A stretch of DNA of 64,000 nt from Pachypanchax playfairii (taxonomy: Eukaryota > Chordata > Actinopteri > Cyprinodontiformes > Aplocheilidae). Under the pieces are notes generated by a model. It was not told the DNA's origin. It did not search any database and saw only the letters and a list, made by a program, of their open reading frames with translations. Each line of letters opens with the position of its first letter. Position 1 is the stretch's first letter. Of the stretch, positions 1 through 13,800 are shown one piece after another. The position numbers and the translations under genes were made by a program. The stretch is from positions 4,448,249-4,512,248 of the forward strand of contig SSNP01000020.1 of assembly GCA_006937955.1 (NCBI GenBank). The letters run 5' to 3'.

Positions 1-1364
1 AAAACCGCTTCGTCAACAGTTGATACTTTATTGTTTTTTGAAGTAGTGTAGGGAAATATTATAACCACTATACCTTGTCCCTTCAAATTAAGGGTCATGT
101 GGCAGGGATAAATGTGAGAGTAGAGCAAAGGTTAAGTTATCTTGATTGGATGGGAAGTCAAAGATGATGCACAGGCTGTCAAACTTCATCCAAAGTACAA
201 CTTTTCATTATTTTATTAGAGTCCACCAACCAGGTGGATGAAAAGGGGTCACAGTCTGTAAGTTGTGTGGTATTTGACCCAAACAGTGTGATCATTTAAA
301 CTAAGACAACCCTGCAATGAACCCTGAAGTCTCATCTCTTCTACTGCTTAACCTCAATTTGGGAGATTCCACAGTCAGAAGGAACTATAAAGGGAAACTC
401 ATTCTATTCCCTTTGCCTCATTTCGTTCCGTGTTTAGTTAGTATATCCTGGTCCCTGTGTGAGTTTCCACCCTGATCTTTGCTGCCTGTCTCTCAGCTCT
501 TGGTCTTTGAAAGTCTCTTGTTTGGGTTCGGGCCCCGTGATTCGCTGTTTAGCTTGGCAGAGGGTACTGTCTGGATTCGTCGCAGGCTCTAATGTTCTTG
601 CCATGCCACACGCTTCACATCCCCTCCCTGCAATAATACAGTAGAAAAAAAAAACCCTTAAGCCTGTGTCCCATTGTTATTCCAAACTCTAAAACGTTGT
701 CTCCAATCATGATTCTAGTTTAGCAAAGGAACAAGGACACAGGAATTCCTCTCAAGTTCCCGAACCCAAAAGAATATCAGATAATCACTTTCCACTGTGG
801 TCTCGGATGATTGGTCTATCGTTGTTACCATCAATGCTGTATCATCCCTTTGACTAGAAAGCACAAAGGAATCCTCCGTTTCAATAAGTGGTGAGCTCAA
901 TAATTTGGGCAGAACCGCCACAGACTGGAGAGAGTCACGATCCAGACGGGTTTAATCTGTTTAGCAGACACAGACATGAGGACTCCACTGTGCCTACTTT
1001 GTTAATGTATGGTATATTACAGTTAATTTATAGAGCGATGATTTGTTTATAGACTAGAACAGCAAGACAAATGGGAGTTCATTCAGTGCTTTGGAAGTTG
1101 AACTTCACATTCCCTTTATGACTGTTTTAATTTATATAATGTTGGATTCCTAGTCTGTGTGTGCTCACAATTAGGGCCTCAATCATCTGCTTGTTATCTG
1201 GTTTATGTTATTTGAAAAAATCTGATTGCTTCAGATTGCTATGCTGTCCCCAAATTACGTTTACATGGTGAGAAATGTTTGCGTGGCACGCGGTCGGATG
1301 CCAAAGTGACTGGATCGTTTTCTCTTAAAGCAGTCGGCCTAATTTTCACTGTTTTTCTCTGCAG
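1..1364. other. intron of adamtsl1; no gene seen
   Basis: AT-rich intronic sequence left of the first exon. 422-640 has a CT-rich, GC-higher composition like other dispersed repeats in this window, but I cannot name a family. No coding homology seen on either strand. Confidence 0.5.
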
Positions 1365-1871
1365 GACTTGTGAAGGGCAGAATATCAAATATCGCACATG
1401 CAGTAATGTGGTAAGTTCAGCAAACTCATCTTTATGTAACGGCTGTCCAAGGAGCTTCAGATTCAGAGAAAATTGTTAAAAAGCAATAAATAAATTTGTT
1501 TTAAATTAATCTTCTGTAACTATCATAGTCTTGATTATGAATCAATATATTTTAGGCAGTATTACTCATACATAAACGTTTATAACCTTGTGATATGTTT
1601 TTGCTTAACTCTGGTTTATTGCTGTCATCGTCAGGACTGTCCTCCAGATGCTGGAGACTTCCGGGCTCAGCAGTGTTCAGCTCATGCAGATGTGCGATAC
1701 CAGGGCCAGTTTCATGAATGGCTGCCCGTCTATAATGATCCAGACAACCCTTGCTCACTCAAGTGTAAAGCAAAGGGCTCGGGTCTCGTGGTGGAGCTGG
1801 CACCCAAAGTGTTGGATGGTACACGCTGTTACACCGAGTCCTTGGATATGTGTATCAGTGGAGTCTGCCAG
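1365..1871 (+). CDS. adamtsl1: adamtsl1 exons 1-2 of window: end of TSP1 repeat 1 and start of Cys-rich module
   Basis: Exon 1365-1410 follows ctctgcag and ends at gtaagt. It encodes TCEGQNIKYRTCSNV, the end of the first TSP1 repeat. Exon 1635-1871 follows tcgtcag and ends in TGCCAG before gtggga. It encodes the conserved block with FRAQQCSAH, WLPVYNDPDNPCSLKC and VVELAPKVLDGTRC. Phases are 2 at entry, then 0 and 0. The long open frame continuing past 1872 is intron read-through. Confidence 0.92.
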
Positions 1872-4800
1872 GTGGGACAAAGGGCCTCAGAGCTGGTTTA
1901 CATTTAGTCATTAAGTACTCTTCCTTTTGTTGAGAGCTAAATTTGTACTGAAAATGACTTAATGCTGTAAAGGAAATAATATCTATAACATTCTTCTACA
2001 ATTAAAGGTATAGTGGAGGATTTTTCTCAATTTCAGGAAAGAACTGCCCACACCACTTTTTGGAAAAATGCGCATGTGTAACACTCCACCTTCCCTCGAG
2101 AGGAAACGTCCAGCTGTCCGCGTACATGCTCTGTTTACAAGTTGCTGTCCACATGGTAGTTTTGGAAATTTACAATGTAGACGTAGATAACTTATTAGCG
2201 TAGTAATCTGAAATGCATTTCTCCGAATAGCATGCCTTACCTGTCGGGTATAAACTTGACGACGGAGGCATCATTGGGGATCCCAACCTGTGCCTTCCGT
2301 GCACAACATCATGGGAAAGACTCTCCTAAAAACACTCTGGTCTTGTTTCACTGTTCTAAGGCCTTACTCTTCTTCTCATACACTTCAATTACATTTCTTC
2401 TGTTGCGACTCTCAGACTTATTCAAACAACCTGGTGAGAACTGCGAGGTAACATGAATGGATGGAGGCGTTGCACGCTACACATAAACACCTGAGAGTTC
2501 AAATGCGCAGGAAGTGAACGTGCACGTACGACAGCCTTCTGTAAACATTTCACCAGAATGATTGACAGGTAGGTGGACCAATAGTCTATATCAGGGATTC
2601 CCAAACTTATTTTGCCACGCACCCCCTTTTATGTCCCGGTCGTGTTGACGCACCCCACCCCCACCCCCCCCCCCCACCTTCAAAAAAATGCCACAAGCAT
2701 TTTTGTTACTGTTGAAAAGACGTTGAATTTTATTCAGGCTATATTAAAGACGGCATGTTTACTCAAATGAACAAAAAACACATCTAATGATGATCTAATG
2801 ATCACAAAAATGCGCTCCTGTGTCTGTAAAAAAAAAAAAAAAAAAAGTTATGTGCAAGGTTCCAGTTTTAGGGCAAAAAACACAGATTATGCAAATAACA
2901 TTAGAACGACAAAAATTTGAATCAAATTGCAATAAAGTCAAACAAAAACAACATGGCTCAGGAACCGATAAAAAAACAGGATCCCGAGTTTTCAAGTGGA
3001 GCAGCAGCGGCGTGGCTCAGCCTGCAGCAAGATGAAGAAACAGATAGAGGAGCTCTGAGTATTTCCAGTATATTTGAAGCAATAATATAAATACTATTTG
3101 GCCAAATACATACTCAGATTAATGCCTTCGATTCATCACTCCCTCTTGGTTCCTCTCGTTTATCAGTACCTTTGTTTTTCAATTTCTCAACTGACAATTT
3201 TCCCGATTTAAGCCAATTGAGCATTTTTGCGGAAATGAATGAAGTAGAGGCCACAAGCTAGGTCCGCACATAAATTGTGTAGTAGTAGAAGAAGAAGAAT
3301 AACTTCTTCTACACTTCATTTCCAGATGAAGTGCATTTTGAATAGTAATTTTAATTCTCAGTTTAAAATTTTACAGAGGAAATATTTATTTACACATCTT
3401 TATTGTGTGAGGAAACAACACTCTATTTTGTAATTATTATCATTACATTTTTCCGCCATTATATTTTTCACCTCGCGCACCCCCTAGTGGCAGCTCATGC
3501 ACCACACTTAGGGAATCCCTGGTCTATATGGTCCACCTTGAAGAAAAAGATCCTCTGCTTTACCTTTAAAATAGCTGCTAACGGCTGAAATAAAATATAA
3601 TGTGTTATTGAATGAACCCAAAGTCTGCAGTCTAATTACTCATTCTGAGCTTATTTGAATGATGGACGTCATAGCCAAGACTTTTCATTGAAATACATAG
3701 CAATATATTGTAGTACAATAAAATATATATGATATACTTTTGGGAGAATATTCTGTGGTCTGACAGGACAAAAGTGGAACTTTTAGAAAGCGCAAGTCAG
3801 GAAAAGAACAGTGTTCCAGCATGGTGGTGGTAGTGTGATGGTGTGGGACTGCTTTGCTGTTTCAGGATCTGCTGTACTTTGAAACATGAATTCTTCTTTC
3901 TATCAGAAACTCCTGAAAAACCATCAGTTCTTGACCTTAAGCTCTAGGAATTCAGTTTATGCAGCAGGTCAATGATCTGAAGCGCATCAGCAAGTTCATC
4001 TCTTTAAAAAAGCTAAACATAGGGTTTTTAGGATCTTACCCAAAATCCAGATTTAAATCTGATTGAGATGTTGAGGCTGAACCTCAAACAGGCTGTTTAT
4101 GCTGGAAAAACTCTCTGATGTGGCTGAATTAAACCAATCCCGTAAAGAAGAGCCGACCAAAGTTCCTTCACAAAGATGTAAAAGACTCAATGCCATTGAA
4201 TGCTTGATTACAGTTGTTCCTGCCAAGTGTGCCACAATTAGATTGGAGGCAATTATTTTTTCACAAAGAGACATCTTGGTTTGGATATAGTTTCTTCTCT
4301 TAATAAGTAAAATCATCCTTTACAAAAACTGTATTTTATACAGTTATTTCAGACTTTGGATCATCTTTCTTGAAGTCAAAATTATTTCCACTTTAAAGCA
4401 GAAGATGGAACAAGGTGTGATAAAAATAAAAGCAAATCACGATCCTTTAAGCCCTCAGAGTTATTTATTCCAAAACTGAATTTAAAATGCAGTTACACAT
4501 ATGCCCCGTGTTAGCTCTAGTTCTAAAGGGATTGTATTAGTTTCCATTTTGATACAAGATTTAAAAAAAAAGAAATCCACGAGGACTAATGCACATGACT
4601 GAATGATATATTACACCATCTGCTTTTATCATGAATCTCCAATGAGAATATTCTTGGAGATGTGGTTTTTCACTGACCATAAAGGAAATAGTTACAATGC
4701 TTTTTTTTTTTTCGAGGCATTGTGTGTGTTTAAACACACATTTTACCATTCTTACAATCATATTGTGGTTTGGGTTTTTGTCTTCTGGTCAGAAACATTA

Positions 4801-7800
4801 AAATCTCCACCATTAAACTATGCATGGCTGCAGTAAATGGTAAAAAAAATGTAGAATGGGTGGAAACCATATTCATTACAACAAGACGTTTGATGCTATC
4901 TTTGTGATGTAGATATTAGAGATGAAAATGATTGAACCACAGGGTTGTTTAGATTGTAAAATATATTTACAGACTTTTCTAGAGATCTAAAAAAAAAAAA
5001 GTGTTTTTGTTCTTTTTTGCTTTACATGGAGGTGTTTGTTAGTTTTGCTGTTTGTGTGTGTTACAGCTCGTCGGCTGTGATCATGAACTGGGGAGCACAG
5101 CGAAGGAGGATAACTGTGGCATCTGCAACGGCGATGGCTCATCCTGCAGACTTGTGCGAGGACATTACAAATCCCAGCATGCTTCAGGGAAAAGTAAATA
5201 CTCCTCTTCATATTTTTAAATAATAAAAAAAATCTATTTGACTCCTTTGTATAAAATCAGGACATATTGCATTACGAGACAGAATCTTCTCATTGAGTCA
5301 AAAAGTTCTAAAGATTTAAAGCAGTACTAAATAACTTTTCTGCAGCCGTGTCTCAGACAGCCATTACTGGAACTGGTGTTCTGTTCAAATATGCTACCTG
5401 TTGAGATGTGCTACACTCATGTGCTGTTCTACAGTCTTAACTTCAATAAACAGATATATTGTTTATTTTTGTTTCTATATTTTCCATAAATACATTTTAC
5501 CTAATAATCAAATAAATTCTCCCAGGACATATGATATTTTTACTTTCTTTGCATTGTGAGAGCGACAGGCAAATGTTTGGACACACCCAGAGGAGAAGGA
5601 CCCAACAATGGCCGCCAAGGACCCAGAGGGCTTTTATATAGAAAATATCAGATTAAATGATTAAATAATTAAAAGATCACACTTTCCATAAACAAGAATA
5701 CTGTATAAACTTCTAATCACATCTCATTATGAAATAATGGCGGCATTTTTCATCAGGGCAGCATAAATCATCAGAACACCACTTCCGGCTGAGACCCGAA
5801 TTACTGAAGTTATTAAGTGTAATATAGGAGGACCAGAGGGTCCAGAGTGTCTAATATGAAGCTGAACATGTTTGTCGGTGAGTATCCACTTAGACAAGTT
5901 TCAAAATACTAGCTTAAAGTTTTAAAAGTAATTTTGTACTACTTTAAAGAGTTGAGTTCTGTTAGTAAAGGTTATTGAGCTCCCGTCTCTCTGGCCTACA
6001 GCAACTAGTTATAGACATAAAAAGCAAGAAAATATGTAATTTAGATGGAAACACTCTGAATTATGACACATTTGCATGAATGCCGCAGTTTATTTACAAA
6101 GTAATTACAATATCCTAATTTGTTAGCAATGTATTTTTATTTTAGTCACCACTCTCTTTAAATATTACAAATTAATTAGTTATTGAATTCCAATACAACA
6201 ACATTGCTGAACTGTTTATTGTTATTTTAAAAGAAATATGTCATTTCATTGTATTTAATGTTTAAATACAAACTTGGATGTTGTTTTCTTTATCTCTCGC
6301 TCCAGCTGAGGACACCGTGGTCGTCATCCCCTATAAGAGTCGTCACGTACGCCTGGTTCTGAAAGGCCCGGATCACTTGTGTAAGTCCTGGTAGGTCTGG
6401 GGTGCCCTTCCATCAAAAAGAGTTTTTTATTTGTGTTTTTCACTGTGAAATCCTGGAATCATCAAAAGTACATTGCACAAGTTTGAGTATCTTAAATATA
6501 ATGTATGGTTTAAATAACTTTTAAGTGTTTAAAAGGTACTTTGTTTTATAACAGTGAGAAAACCTAAAGTCCAAAAGACCTCTGCAGGATTTCTGCTATC
6601 TAGTAATAAAATCGAGCCTTTACGCTGTACACCAAATACTGTACACTGCTGTTTTTATAACACATTAAATGTACTTTAGATGGTGGACAAATACATTAAT
6701 CCAAAGTCGCCTTCTGGACCGACAATTTTAGTCATTATCGTTTGAAACTTGCAGCTGATTTTTTTGTTTTCAGATAGATCAGTGATCACAGATTTTAGTT
6801 CTTTTAGCTCCATTTTTATTGAAAACATTTGTATGAACATCTCCACAGCTGAAGTTCACCTGTATGCTGATGACATCATGCTTTATTCAGTTGGCTATAC
6901 ATTAAAATAAGCTGGTAAACGCCCCTTCTATTTGGTAACACGTGTAATACTTTCAAATATAAAATCAGTTGCAGGTAGTAGATTGGACCGTCTTTAAAGT
7001 TCAAAGGATTTTTTTCTGAACGTTGTAGATCTGAATTCTCTTTTTTTGCACTTTGCAAATATGATGTTATTCTTGAGCTGGATGTGTGCTTGTTCCAGGT
7101 TTTTATTTCATTTTATTAAGGTGAATTTTAACTTTTAACTATAGCAATTTAATGTAAAGGTTCATTTTTGATCAGGTCTCCCTCTAGAAAGCAATGTCAA
7201 TAAAGTTTAAATAAATAAATAAAATACATCCTGAACAGTCTGCAGCTTAGATTGTTCAATCCAAGGAAAACTGCACTGTACCAGACATCCTTCTGTTAGA
7301 TAATACAGGTTCTGTTCATCAGTGAGCTTTGAATAATTCTAACAGGTTTTGACTTCTGCAGACCTAAAATATCCCGCAAGACCTGCTCAGTAGCTACCAC
7401 GATTACTATTAGTTCTTTATTTCCTTCCAAAATATCACATTTCACAAGAAGAGCTTTTACTTCCTGTCTATTCCATATTTAGTTTATAAATTACAGTCAA
7501 TTAAATAGACTGTTAAAACTCTTTCCTCTAGTTAAATTCATCCCATTTATCTGGAGAAGTTGACAGCTGTTGGTTTTTATGTTGTCTTTCTATAAACGTT
7601 CCTGCTGGAAGGAGATTGTAGATGTTGGAGGTAAAGTCAGGTTTAACAGAGAGAAAGCTCATCTCATAGATCTGCTCATGATGCTGTTCTGGAGGAATTT
7701 GGACCTTCAGTTGCAATAACCAGACTGTTATCTTTATAATTCTGGCTGCCTCGGACTGAAGATCTGTGTGTGGTCTGAGTTGAATCAAAGAAATGTTTGA

Positions 7801-10800
7801 AGCAGTTTAACATTTAAATCACATCTTTTTGTTTGATATTTTCAGCAAAGAGAAACCAAATCTTTTTTTTTATTTCGTGGAAACACAGTGAGCTGATGGT
7901 TAAGTTTCCAGTGTGTTGTAGTTGTCTACTTTGTTTCTTCCTTCAGATGTGGAGAGTAAGACTCTACAGGGAGTAAAAAGTGAACTGACTCTGGATAAAT
8001 CAGGTCAGCACCATCTGGAGAACACCACACTGGACTACCAGAAGCTTACAGATAAAGAGATCCTCAGAGTGACGGGGCCCCTCGGAGCTGATTTCACTAT
8101 CAAAGTAAGAGCTGACGTCAACACTGATGACTTTTAACAAAAACAACCCGGCAGATAAGAGTTGGTAAATATAAAGGAGATCATTTTCTCTGTAGTTAAC
8201 AATAATTAGCATTAATTATTTCCCTCAAATTTGATCTGAACAGGTCCCAATCTAATTAGGAGCCTGTGTCAAATGTGCATGACAACAGTTTATATTAAAA
8301 ACAAGATCAGCTGTTTTTTTTTGTTATTAGAAAACACAGTATTTAATTTTGATTTGCAGGGAAACTTTTGCATCATCTTCGCTTTATTTTGTTCCCAAAC
8401 TTTTGTGATCTGTTGAAGTTGTTTTGAGCAGAAGTTTTTCGTCTTTCTGATGGTTTTCTGTCTAGCAGCTGAAGAATTTTACCTGGATGTTTTTATTTGT
8501 TGAGCAATTTAATTCTGATTTATGACTCAGACAAAAATGCTGCTGAACCCAATAGTTAAACTAAGAATAAAAATCTTATACTGGAAACTAGCTAAAGTTG
8601 GAGTTAACTTACTAACTATAAAGATAATACTCAACTAACATGTTTTTATGAGCAGTTTGTCCTGGTCTGTTTCTATTTATCTTAACAGTTTGACAAACTA
8701 GCAAACAAAGCTAATATCTAGCTAGGAAGTTGCTTGCTAGTAAAGATAAAAGCACTCTGACACAGTTAATTAATGAAAAATACCCCAAACTTACACAGTT
8801 TGACACATTAAATAGTATTTTAGCCTCAACAAGGTGATTCTCAATAGGTGTTAGCTAAAAATTGGAAATACAAATAATCTTATGAGGAGCAGAAGGCTAA
8901 ACGTTGAACATCTGACACCAGTCAGACTGTCAATGTCTTTCTCTGCTGAAACTCCAGTTTTGGACACAAACTCACGGATGTCGGAATGTACTCTAAAGAG
9001 GAAGCAAATATTAAGGTGAGATATATTATCGTACATTATATACTGTGTTCAATTTGTGTAAAAAGCAGGGGGGGGGGGGGGGGNNNNNNNNNNGGGGGGG
9101 GGCTATATTTTGACCGCAACGATGGGGGGGAGGAGGGGTCGCATATACGCAGATACACACACACATTAAACACACAGTGCTTATTTATTTGACAAAATAA
9201 CAGTCCACAGTAATAATGTAACTTTACTACTTAAATAGCAGTACCTGTGCAACAGATGGTGGTAACTTCGAGGTGTAACTGTTATTATGCTATTATGCCT
9301 CCTAGGGGTGAGAAGGGGACAACAATAAGGATATAAAACAGTGTCAAGCCTTGGGTACTTTTACAGAACACTAAACCAAGGAAGATACAAAACTGCTTTG
9401 TACACAACCTGAAAAGATTTGTGATGAAGGAAACCCACGCTGCACACTCAGGACGTTAATACCAAAAGAGATAGGCTCAAATTACAAGAAGTTTTGGTGC
9501 CAGAAAGATCTTTAACTGCCTGGAGAAGCTCCCTGAATGAAGGTTGGCTTCTCCTTTTATTCCCTTCCTCTGGTGTGGTGGAGTCATTAGCTGGAATCAT
9601 CTGCAGCTGGATGAGCGCGGAGGGATCTGCTGTGCACTGGTGCCTGCCGGATCTCCATGAGGTAGCTAGAGAAACAGGACAACAGCCGGCGGCAGCCATC
9701 TTGCTTCCAGGTCCCCTGTCTGCTTTGCTGGAGGTTCCAATACAAACAAAGAGAAAACAAAACACAGCAAGCAAAATACGAACTGCACGAGGTTCGTAAC
9801 AACTGTTATTATTGTCTGGCCCGGTGACGGATGTTTTCAGCAATATAGTTATCCAGGTGGAAATCGGGAGAAATTCAGGAGAGTGATGGTCCCGGGAGAT
9901 TTTTAGGAGAGCACTAAAATTCGTAATTCTCCCGGGACAATCGGTATGGTTGGAAAGTATGGTGGGACAAGAAAGAGGAACAAAAATAACTTATCCCCAC
10001 CCAGGGATAAAAAACAAAGGACCAGAGGGGGGGACATCAAAAACAGAGAGGGGGGAATTCCCCCCCACCAAATCGTACCCTGATCATATACAGAAAGGTA
10101 CTGTAACTGCAGACTATATAAGGTTTCATTAATACAGCTTGTGTTCAAATTTTGTTGAATTAGTTACCTAAATGTTTTTAATGCTATTACAAGACAGTGA
10201 GAACTCACACTAACATCACTCAGACCTTTCAGCTGAATTGTCTGCCTTTCTGCGCCGAGCACAGATAAGGCTTTCATTTCTGACCTCCGTCTGAACTTCT
10301 CTGTCGAGTTGAGCCGAGTGCAGAAAAGATCTGGTTTCATATGTTGAGATTTACAGATATTAAAGTATGTGTGGGCCACTGCAATATGAAATTCAAATGA
10401 CTCTCTTGTCTACTCCTGCTTCCTTTACGTGAGGGACAACATGTGTTAAAACACTGCGTTATGTGTTGAATTTCTCTAAACCCAGTAGTTAGTTTGCTTT
10501 GATAAAGTTAAATCCAGACAAAAATGCCTCTTGGTGAATATATCTGCTTATGTCATCTGTTTTACTGATGTTTTAGGCGTTAATAGACTCAAACCTATAA
10601 CCCCAATTCCAATAAAGTTGAGATTTTGTGTGAAATGAAAATAAAAGATATCACTGCCTGTCAACACAGTTCACTGTGGGATCTACAAACACTTTTCTGG
10701 ACCAGAGCTCATTTAAAATGGTCTGAGGCAAAATGGAAACTGTTTTATAATCAGATTGAATCCAAACTGATACCGATACTTGGATCTGAGTACTTGATCT

Positions 10801-13800
10801 GAGTACTTGACGATACCGAGTACCAATGCTAATACTTCTACCACACAAAGAAATGCAATGAAATGGAAGACGGGTTTTATTTACCTTTCAGCTTGTTACA
10901 ACAAATGATGGTGAACTAGATAAAAACATTTCTGTTAAATTATTGCAGAGTTTCCACATTTTAAGTATCGGTTCATGGTATCAGTTAACTAACCAATATG
11001 AGTACATTAGATTGGTATCAGTATTGGTGCATCTGTAGATGAGAGGTACCATTCAGCAGACAGTTCTTCGATGGTGTGGAGCTGCATTAGTGCAGCTTAA
11101 AAACAACAAATTTCAGGACTTTGTGGTTATTTCTTAAGTATTAACAAGTGAAACATTTTATATCTAAAAATCATCAGGAAACACTGATTAACAGAACTTT
11201 CAATATGTCTGCATTAAAATTCGGGTGGTTCCGGCTCGTTCTGTCAGGCCTCGAGCAGCAGCTCGTTCATATTCATTATTCGAATTTGCTGGACTCTGAT
11301 TGGCTAACAAACTAGCCTATGAGAGCAAGGCTTCTTGTTTCCTTCCACTCTGCGTATGGCAACACCAGACGTTCTCTCTTCCTGTTTGCTAGGTTATGCT
11401 ACAGCTTTTAGCCAGCAGCATGCTAGGCGTGGTTTCAACTGCGGGAGCTGCCGAATACTCACGAACGAAGGAGTTGTGACGAAACAGATACAGGCTGTTT
11501 GACTGGGGAGAACTCGGGTTTTATCACCACCTGTGTAGTTTGAGAGTTTAAAACTGAAAGAGAAGTTGTTGACCTGTTTTCACACCCACTATGAAGGTAA
11601 GAACACCTGTGGAGCTAAAATATTCAACAGAAACCTCAGAAAAAACGTTTTTAATGGAAAGTCCTCTTTAAACATCTGGAAAGACTCCATGCTGTAAAGT
11701 ACTGAAAGGGTTTAGAGCATTGTTTTTCAATTCCAGTCTTTGGGACCCACTACCCTGCATGTTTTCAATGTTTCTTTGCCTTAACACTCCTGATTTCACT
11801 TGACTGCTGATTAACAGGCTTCTGTTGACTTTTAATCATTTGGATCGGGTGTGTTCAAACAGGAAAACATCTAAAACATACAAGGCAGTGAGTCCTGAGG
11901 ACTGAAATTGAAAAACACTAGTTTAAAGCAACATCTGCTCCCATCTACACATTTTCTCTTTCAGAGAAGGTTCTGCACATTTCAGCAAGACAATGTTAAA
12001 CTACATACTGCATCATAACAACAGCTTCACAGGAGCAGAGTCTGAACTGACCTGCCTGCAGTCCAGATCTTTCACCAATAGAAAACATCTTGGAAAAAAA
12101 ATCCAGCCACAAAGACTCAGAACTGCTGAGCAGCTTGAATCCTGCACCAGACCAGAATGGAACAACATTCCTCTTCTAAAACTCCAGCAGCCAGTCTCTT
12201 CTCCTCCCAGATGTTTTACAGACAGATGTTAAAAGAAGACATGATGCTACACAATCTTTTTGAGACGTCTTGCTGCTGTCTAATTTAAAATGAGCTAATA
12301 ATTTCTATGAAATGGTAAAACATCTCTGTTTGAACATCTGATATGGTTTTTATGTACTAAAGGAAACAAAATTTGAGTTTATGAGCGCTGCAACTCATTG
12401 CACTCTGTTTTTATTTACATTTTACACAGTATCCTAACTTTTTTGGACTTGAGCTTATAACTTCATATTAAATTTCGAATTTTCTCCTGCTTTTTAAGTG
12501 ATTTTACATTAAACAAGCTTTGGTAAAAAAAAAAAAAACAACTTCCCCCTAATAAACAAAGATCAAACAATAATTAGAGAGTGAGGAAGTGGATATAGAA
12601 ACTTTTAAAGCTGACGTGTTGTGAAACAGCCAGTTCATGTCACAGTAAAAGCTGGACAGTTGGTTAATTCATTTAAGTGGACAGTCAGTTTTTCCACTGT
12701 GAACACTTGAATATGGATGAGAAGTTTAACAGGCGTTCAAGAGTTTTTTAAATGACCTAAATATCTTCCATTTAAAAAACTAACAGAGCAGCAATAGAAT
12801 ACAGTAAACTCAAATCTATCAGAACAGAAAAGAACTTTAAGGATACAGTTATTGTTTATATTGATGTGATTGAACTGGTTTGAAAAGCCCAATTGAATTA
12901 AAACACAAGACCCTGTTCAAACAGCTGTGATTGTAGTCATTATTGTCTGTTTGATGAATAAAAACATCTGTGAGTGCTTGAACGCATGTAGCAACTCGGA
13001 AAGAATGTGATTTGTGTCTCATTGTGTTGAATTTTGGACAGTTGGGTTTGTTTACATATTGTGATAATCAAAGTTTTATTTGAGATGCAGAGTCGGTGCA
13101 ACTTTCAGATTCATCTTTACTTTCTCTCAAGATAGCAACTAAAATGGAAAATAATAAACACATTTGACAATTTACACAAACTGCTAATATTTCTAGAATC
13201 ATAAATATTTTTAATTATATTTTACATTTTATGTGACTCTAAACATTGAATAAGCTTAGATTTTATCTGATACTGTGTGTAGGTTCACTAGATGGGAAGA
13301 AATTGAATCAAGTTGGCAGAGAATTAAAATTGGACTCTACACTGTTAGACTGTCATCGTTTTTCAGTTATAACTTTTAAACTTGTGCAAAGCGCAAAGTT
13401 TTTTGTACATCAGGCTGAGCCCACTTAATTAGTATCTGGATCCATGTTGTTTCCTTAAAAAACAGTAAAATTTCTTGTGGTAAGATTGATTTCATCTCTC
13501 TCACATTTCATTCCAACATCATTCCACCAATGCTAAACCAAAAATAAGCAGATTATAATAGAAGCAACTGCATATAAATTACTAAAATATCTTCTTGCAG
13601 CCCAGTATGATGATTGTTTCTGATTTGGAAGTAATTTTGGAGAAAAACATGTCTTTTTTTCGTTCTTGACTATTATCCAGTAGTTAAATGTAAAGTGATT
13701 TCATGGTAGAATTTGTTGTTAAATAAAACTTTTTTTGAACTTTTGTTTCTGCAGATACAGTTTTCCAGTGGAGCAGACAGCGTGATCCAGTACATCTACT

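Noticed and set aside
9448..9843. 131-codon minus-strand ORF with a hydrophobic segment
   Set aside because: It lies in a repeat-like block, has an opposing ORF of similar length, and shows no domain or splice context.
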